Positions 57,882-64,000 of a DNA stretch of 64,000 bases are shown here, piece after piece; the stretch's first letter is position 1, and the number at the start of each line of letters is the position of its first letter. Under the pieces are notes generated by a model. It saw nothing but the letters and a program-made list of their open reading frames with translations. It was not told the origin of the DNA and ran no database searches. A program made the translations under genes and the position numbers. Origin of the DNA: Omphiscola glabra (taxonomy: Eukaryota > Mollusca > Gastropoda > Lymnaeidae); contig OZ024802.1 in assembly GCA_964017045.1 (NCBI GenBank), positions 12,970,435-13,034,434 of the forward strand. The letters run 5' to 3'.

Positions 57882-58779
57882 TAAGGTGTCATCGGTGACA
57901 CAAAGAAACAAGCGATGAACTGTATATCCATATATTAACTTCGTATTTGTTCGTGGCTGGCTTGCTGGCAGATTCTCCCGACGGCTAATTGACCCACTTG
58001 CCGTCAATAGATAGAGCTGAAACTTGGCACACAGACTCGTTGTCGATGACAAAAACATTATGTCCCGAATTTTCAGCCCTAGATCCTAACCCCCAAAAAT
58101 CATTTTTTTTCCTGGCTTGTAATAAATTGAGGTATTCGGTCTACTTTTAAAGATACATGATTGTTTTTTTAAAATGTGTGTGTAGGGAGCAATTTAGGGA
58201 GTTAACCCCCGGGAAGATTTCGTAAAGATACGCCAAGGGTGTGTTTTGTTTGGTGCAGCATTTATATTAAGGCCCTGTTCTATTAATTCTAAGTTCACAG
58301 AACAGAACAGGACAGTGCACTTAAAAAACAGCATTCTTGAAATATACGGAGATATGTGTTTGTTATGCTTGTGTTATTATGTATGTGTTATTATGTGTGT
58401 GTTGTTATGTGCGTGTTGTTATGCGTTTGCTGTTATGTGTGTTTTATTATGCGTGGGCTGAATAATTTTAAGTTTTTTTTTACAGTTTATAGCGTCGTAT
58501 GAGGGGTGGGGTGGTAGGATTTGTAGATAAATGTATCCCATAGTTCAGGGGCGTTCATAAAGGGATTTAGTCACTAGGGGTTCCTTTGTTAAATTTTATT
58601 CCCAAATGTTTTCTGTTATGTTTGTGGTGGAAGAAAAAAAATCAAGGGCACATTTTTTTCCACATGGAACATTTTTATGTACACGTTTGTACGTTTATCA
58701 GAAGCTTTGTAAATGCTACACACAATAAGTGTATCTCATTATTTTTTTACTGGCAAAATATAAAGACACGGTAGTGTGA
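57882..58779. other. Intergenic, possible old repeat
   Basis: Includes a moderate-GC stretch with AGCTGAAACTTGGCACACAG and GGCAGATTCTCCCGACGGC, and a short GTGTTATTATGTATGTGTTG array near 58370-58455. No gene. Confidence 0.35.
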
Positions 58780-58866
58780 CAGTGACAAGCGACACAAGAC
58801 ACTTAAGGCACAAGACACTAAAGACACAAGACACTAAAGACACAAGAAACTAAAGACACAAGACAC
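58780..58866. repeat. ACACAAGACACTAAAG 16-bp repeat
   Basis: About five copies of a 16-bp unit with small changes. Confidence 0.8.
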
Positions 58867-59827
58867 CAAACAAAGAAAAAAAAACATAAAACGTCATATA
58901 CATCACTATATAAATGTCGATTTTTTATAATTTGTTGTATCTCTTAAATTTATTTTAAAATTATGATCTTTTATGAATTCAAATACTCATCAATGTGTCT
59001 TTCTCTTATAAAAATTTGTCCACCACATAAAGATTGATAGTTTGTCTGTCTGTTTGTTTATACCGCATACGTTTCTACATCGATTGATAGATATTGATCA
59101 AACCTTTGATAGATCTTGATAAAAAAAATTGATATATATTGATCAAACCTTGGCTTATATAATTATTACACATCTTTACACAATAATACCCAGAACGAAA
59201 TGCCGAAGGGCTTAAAATGTTAGAGATGACCTATTTTATTTTTTAAAAAATGCTACAACGCTGGCATTTTTCAACTGATTTCAATGGGACATTTTTCCAA
59301 AATAAATTATGTTCATTGTGTAACCTAAAAGACTCACTGCTGTAAAACCTTAAAATAACGTAGTTCTTGGAGCTGCCGGGGGCCTCAATGCTAAAAATTG
59401 AAAGGCAACATCTTTGATCAATTCCATCCGATTGTAAAGTGACACATTTGAAAGTGTAGATTGAATATTTATCTGCATGATTTTATAGAGCCCTTAGGAA
59501 TATCTAGAATAGCCCATTTTGGAATGGGTTCCTGTCCCGGGCTATTTTATTTTTATAGGGGGGGGGGCTATTTTATTTTTATAGATAAATGGACATAGCT
59601 TTGGCATTGGTGAAAATATTATTTTTATTCAGACATCTTTTAATAACTAGATTTGTCTTTAAATCACCCCCCCCCCCCCTTTTGGATCCAGCTTGAATAA
59701 TATGTGAAAGGGACTGGGCCAACAATAAAATGTTTATATGAGTTATTATAAGTCTGGCTTTTTTATAGGAGAAAATTTTAAATTGTGTTTGGTACTTTAG
59801 CCAAGTGTTTTTGACAGAGCCCTGTCA
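58867..59827. other. AT-rich intergenic sequence
   Basis: Contains a short TTGATAGATATTGATCAAACC repeat (about 59081-59152), a GGGCTATTTTATTTTTATAG duplication near 59540-59585 and a poly-C run near 59667. No gene. Confidence 0.45.
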
Positions 59828-60212
59828 CAATGGACTACGATTAGTCACTTCCTTGTTTTGTCACGTGATACGTACCAGCCATTAGTAGGCTTTCTGCTAC
59901 ACATAACAACACATAAACAGCTGATCAGCCATTGCCATTATCATTAATTCTAAAGCAAAATGTTTGTCTCCATCAGCGCTTCCCCAGTGTTAATTAAAAC
60001 TTTTACTTTTCAAAATATTCTTGAATACACGCGTTTCTTTAAATGACATTCAATAAATGTGACAATAATTATAATTCAGTTATGATTAAAGGAAGAAAGT
60101 TGTTTGAAGAAAAATTTGTGAGCGACTAGTGTGTTGCAGACAGCCTACCGGAAGTATTACTTGTTTTTACACGTATCACGTGACAAAACAATCGACTAAT
60201 CGTAGTCCATTG
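59828..60212. mobile_element. MITE with long inverted ends
   Basis: The left end is CAATGGACTACGATTAGTCA and later TTTTGTCACGTGATACGT. The right end is the inverse (ACGTATCACGTGACAAAA, then TAATCGTAGTCCATTG). Pairing continues imperfectly inward (TAGGCTTTCTGCTACACA with its complement), about 80 bp in total. No clear target duplication; superfamily unassigned. Confidence 0.8.
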
Positions 60213-60723
60213 ACTGGGGTGGGGTTTAACAGCGGCACCCAATTGCTTCTTTGTGTAATGTGTTTTGTTCGGGACTTCCCGATATGTGGCACCACATTTA
60301 TTTAATGATAAATGAGCTGGGGTGCGATTTCCGGAGGAAGTAGGGAACGTTTTGGGAGTTCTGGAAGGTTCAAGATTAATGGATGTAAACGTTTGGAAAG
60401 AAACATTACTAGGCTACATTAGATCTATCAATACATTCTTTTGTTTATAATTGTTAATGAGGAATTTCTAAGTCATTCATTGACGTCTGTGTTGTCGTCG
60501 TTATATTCCTCAACGTCTGGATACTGAACTATCACAGAGAGGAGCAGCCTCGCATTAACCAACACCAATACTACTTGGGTACGCGACGGGCCATACCTCA
60601 TACGAACATCTCATCTGTGACAGGGCTCTAGATTTACATTTTCTGGTTCTGATTCTGGTAGGGTACGTTGCTCCATCCATATACTGGCATATGTGCAACG
60701 GTTGGGGAAGCGATGCTGCCATC
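60213..60723. other. Intergenic sequence
   Basis: No gene recognised between the MITE and the LINE. Confidence 0.4.
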
Positions 60724-61690
60724 CTAACGGCTACTAGCAGATGCATGGGCAGCATTGAAGCTTTCGATAGATGTCGAGTTCACGGCGGTATTGTCCAGGT
60801 TGTTCCAAGCGATTATGGTGCGTGGAAAGAATGACTGCTTATGTTGCACTGTGTTACTCCGAGGCACAGTGAAGCATTTGTTATTGTTTCGGGTGTAATT
60901 TCTCATGGGGTTGTCAGATGTTAAGTCAGTGTTAAGTGACTGTTTGGCTCTAATTAATCGGCCTGGCTTCTGTGGGGTGAGATAATTGTTTGCTGGGATG
61001 GCCGGAATTAGCCCCATGACCACTTTATATAAGAATGTTAGGCGGATCTTTTCTCGTCTGTCCTTGAGGGAGGGGATGTCAAATCTGTTCATGAGGCCAG
61101 TGACGTAGCCAGGAGTGGTGGTTTTGTAGTCACGTGAAATGAAGCGCATTGCGTTACGTTGGATTCGCTCCATCTTGTACACGTTTTGCCTTAGGTATGG
61201 GTCCCAGATGATTGCACCATATTCTAGTAGTGGACGGACGAGTGCAAGATAGGCATTTCATTTGCAGGATGTTGGGCGGTGGCGCAGATTTCTTCGAATG
61301 AAACCTAGTGTGGCGTTTGCTTTTTTTTTTGTTGACATTTTGTTTATATAGGGTGACCATTTTAGGTTTTTTGAGAAGATAATTCCAAGGTATGGATTCT
61401 TTGATACTTGTTGGAGGATTGTCCTATTTATGGAGTACACATAGCTTGATGGTTTTTTTCTTGAGATGCTCATTGTGTAGCATTTGGTTTCATTAAATTC
61501 CAATGCCCAATTTGTCCGCCCAGTTCATAAAGCACTTCAAATCTGATTGAAGTTGGTTGTGGTAACTGATACGCTTTAAACGTTGGTTTCTTTCCGTATA
61601 CTGGCTGGTGTACCGGTAAATGTATGCATTAAATAAACATTGGGTAAATAGTATAAATGAGATAGAAAATGCACTGGTCACAGGCGAACT
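60724..61690 (-). mobile_element. CR1-like LINE, C-terminal reverse transcriptase region
   Basis: Minus strand: LQSDLKCFMNWADKLGI, frameshift, FNETKCYTMSISRKK, NPYLGIIFSKNLKWSPYIN, NATLGFIRRNLRHRP, frameshift, KMERIQRNAMRFISRDYKTT, VMGLIPAIPANNYLTPQKPG, SFFPRTIIAWNNLD, then a stop at 60724. This order is the thumb and C-terminal part of CR1-like reverse transcriptases. It is 5'-truncated with at least two frameshifts. Closest relative in the window is 29941-30490. Confidence 0.9.
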
Positions 61691-61716
61691 AGAATAATAG
61701 TGAAGAGTCGTTTAAG

Positions 61717-62083
61717 TCTGATATCAGTCACAGAGCAGAAAGTATGATATCAGCCACAGAGCAGAAAGTATGATATCAACCACAGAGCAGAAAGTCTGGT
61801 ATCAGCCACAGAGTAGAAAGTAAGATATCAGCAAGAGAGCAGAAAGTATGATATTAGCCACAGAGCAGAAAGTCTGGTATCAGCGACAGAACAGAAAGTC
61901 TGATATCAGCCACAGAGCAGAAAGTCTGATATCAGTCACAGAGCACAAAGTCTGATATCAGCCACAGAACAGAAAGTCTGATATCAGCCACAGAGCAGAA
62001 AGTCTGATATCAGCCACATAGCAGAAAGTCTGATATCAGCCACATAGCAGAAAGTCTGATATCAGCCACAGAACAGATATTCA
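61717..62083. repeat. 26-bp tandem repeat, about 14 copies
   Basis: Unit CTGATATCAGCCACAGAGCA plus GAAAGT, with changes such as CATAGCAG and TGGTATCAG. Confidence 0.92.
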
Positions 62084-62881
62084 AGACGAAACTTGGCTTT
62101 TGCTTAGTAATTTATAAATAAAATGTTTGGGAAGAAATGTTTGCTCCTGGGGGCTACTTTTTGTGGAGATGAAACAGACACAAAATCTAAAACGCAAAGA
62201 GTTGAGAAAAAACAACATTTGTTGCATGTCCCAAGTTCATATTTGTTGGCTCGTGGGTTAAATATTGTTACTAATTTAATGGGGGAAAAGGTTAACATTT
62301 ATCTGCCTTTTTAATTTGTAGACTTTTTTCTGCTCGAATTTTATTTTTCGCTCAGTTGATATTCTCGCCTCATCTGAGTTGTGTCAACGTCGCGTCTGCT
62401 TTGTTTAGTGAACGGCGGGGAAATGGTAGCATGGTATTGTTGGATTTTGGGGATTTAAAAATAAAAAAAATCTTTTGTCTATAATATAAACATAAAAAAT
62501 TTAATACGAAGTAGCAGATAAAAAATATTTTTAAACATTATTTATAAAGACGTTCTATTAAAAAAAAAGTTTAAAGGCACTAAAAAGTAGAAAATAGTTT
62601 ACAACTTATTTAAATTTAAATGCATTACGCAAAGAAATAATGTGCATGAAAATTTCAAACATTAATGCCAATTAAACATATTTAAACTTCTTCTACATTC
62701 AATTCGAATCATTTGGCAAAAACAGTGCTAATCTACACTTCTGACATTAAAGGTTAATGGGTTCCATCAATCCGAGGTGCTGGTGAATTTTTGGCTTGAA
62801 TATGTGTTTCTGCTGATTGATTTCCAGTCTACTAGCTTGGGATTTGCTTAGTTTATACTGCCACATGACATGACATGACAT
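62084..62881. other. AT-rich intergenic sequence
   Basis: Short open frames on both strands near 62104-62314 have no recognisable domain. A short ACATG repeat is near 62864. No gene. Confidence 0.45.
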
Positions 62882-63300
62882 CAGTGTTTCTTTCAGAAAT
62901 TTTCCTCCGAGGGGGCACTTTTGACGTTCGGGGGGGCAGTGTCAGTTTTTCAGTGGCCAGAGGCGTAGCTAAGGGGTGGCAGATGGGACATATGTCCCCG
63001 GGCGCCAGACTAGAGGGGGCATCTAATGGGCTAAAGTGTTAATGGACGAAAATAATAGGTTTCAGAGTTTAGCGGGGAGGGGGAGTAAAAATGAATCTTG
63101 TCCCTGTCATCAAAGACTCACGTCAGTGACGTAGAAGTGGGGGGGGCGAACATTTGGTCTTCCCAGGTGTCATTTTTTCTTTAGATAGAGCGGCGAGATT
63201 TTCGGACAACTGCAGAGTTTCTATCGAGAAAGGTAGCGTAGCAAAAAAGTTAACCCACCTAGGGTGGCGCTAACACTAGGCACGCCGCTGGGCAGTGTAT
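62882..63300 (+). mobile_element. Composite MITE remnant, CAGTGTTTCTTTCA end
   Basis: Starts CAGTGTTTCTTTCAGAAATT and includes CAGTGGCCAGAGGCGTAG and GGCAGATGGGACATATG, all shared with the inverse of 6940-7090. Further right, AGGCACGCCGCTGGGCAGTG could be the end of a nested CAGTGGC element. The right limit is uncertain. Confidence 0.55.
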
Positions 63301-64000
63301 ATATCAGCACCAAATTCGGCTGTCATGGCAAGTAATTTTTATCGGGAAGTAGGGCAGCAGAAAATGTGTGATTGTTTAACAATCAAGAGGTGCATTTTGG
63401 AGTATACATGATTCGAATGTTTTGATAAGACTTTCATTTGATCGGGGGAAATAATTTTTCAAGCGTCGTGGGAGGCATTATGGCGACCAGCCAGACACAA
63501 ACTAAATTCATTCTGGTTGTGGTGTGCCGAAGAAAATCATTTGACACAAGATTAGATTCAACCCGGTAGTCACATTGATCGACGTCAAGGAAAAAGGGGG
63601 AGGGGGTAGCAGAAATTGAGGAATCCGAAGAGTTTGAGCAAAAGTGAAGGCAGGAGTCACCTTAATTTAAAAATAATAAATTCAAAATGCAGTGATGCAT
63701 TGTGGTGCAAATTTTTCTTTTTCTTTTTCTGTCTATTAAGGGCCCACGATCAATTTATTGATCATTATGGCTCCTATGAATGTAGATGGGATTTGCAATG
63801 TTTCTGTGCCTGGTGTTGATGCGGATATTTCACTGGTAACAAGAGTTACGTAGTGAGGGTATCATGCACTGATTTCAATGTATCTTTAAGACAATGTGTG
63901 AAGGGGCATTTCAAACGTTCATATATTTACTGTTAGATGTCTCGTAGAAAAATGCTAAGAATACATCAACATACACCAACTATATGTGGACTACAAATCA
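63301..64000. other. Right end of window
   Basis: No gene seen. GGGCCCACGATCAATTTATT at about 63739 is shared with the SINE-like insert at 37522, so a fragment of that repeat is present. Confidence 0.4.

Noticed and set aside
1..64000. tRNA, rRNA or other structured RNA genes
   Set aside because: None recognised apart from tRNA-like boxes inside a SINE-like insert.

Overview
This is a eukaryotic, AT-rich, repeat-dense nuclear window. Introns have GT-AG boundaries, there are no bacterial-type operons, and many LINE, hAT, MITE and minisatellite sequences are present. The protein family, the retroelement types and two SPIN-like hAT elements (a lineage reported from the pond snail Lymnaea stagnalis) point to a mollusc, most likely a freshwater pulmonate gastropod. 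The species cannot be fixed from the sequence alone.

The only genes I can support are four intact, same-strand (+), three-exon genes of glycosyltransferase family 92 (GT92, DUF23, PF01697): GT92-1 (8959-13804), GT92-2 (23921-27894), GT92-3 (39252-44362) and GT92-4 (51958-56814). Every intron in all four is phase 2. Exon 1 encodes a short cytosolic tail, one membrane anchor and a stem; exon 2 encodes a linker domain with a conserved W-V-Y-S-A motif; exon 3 encodes the whole catalytic domain with a D-T-D-E metal-site motif. Each joins into one uninterrupted frame of 473, 488, 506 and 485 residues. They look like Golgi type II enzymes. The best-studied relative, C. elegans GALT-1, adds beta-1,4-galactose to core fucose on N-glycans; donor and acceptor here are not known.

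Layout: 1-8.3 kb holds satellites, a LINE fragment and hAT MITEs. GT92-1 follows, then 14-19 kb of minisatellites, including a 1.5 kb array of a 21-bp unit and an 11-copy 51-bp array. A block of about 10 kb with GT92-2 (19.1-29.1 kb) is repeated as 33.25-46.6 kb with GT92-3. Between them, 30.7-33.2 kb is a second copy of the GT92-1 first-exon region, with a broken exon 1 and without exons 2 and 3. The simplest reading is that a GT92-1 plus GT92-2 unit was duplicated as a whole and the second copy then lost the middle. GT92-4 is an older relative whose introns and exon 1 have diverged while exons 2 and 3 stay almost identical to GT92-2 and -3. The last 6.5 kb (57.4-64 kb) holds only transposon remnants and a 26-bp array.

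Mobile elements with recognisable target-site duplications give a relative clock for the array: several are in one paralog and absent from the same place in another. All other open reading frames appear to be chance, antisense, satellite-derived or transposon-derived.
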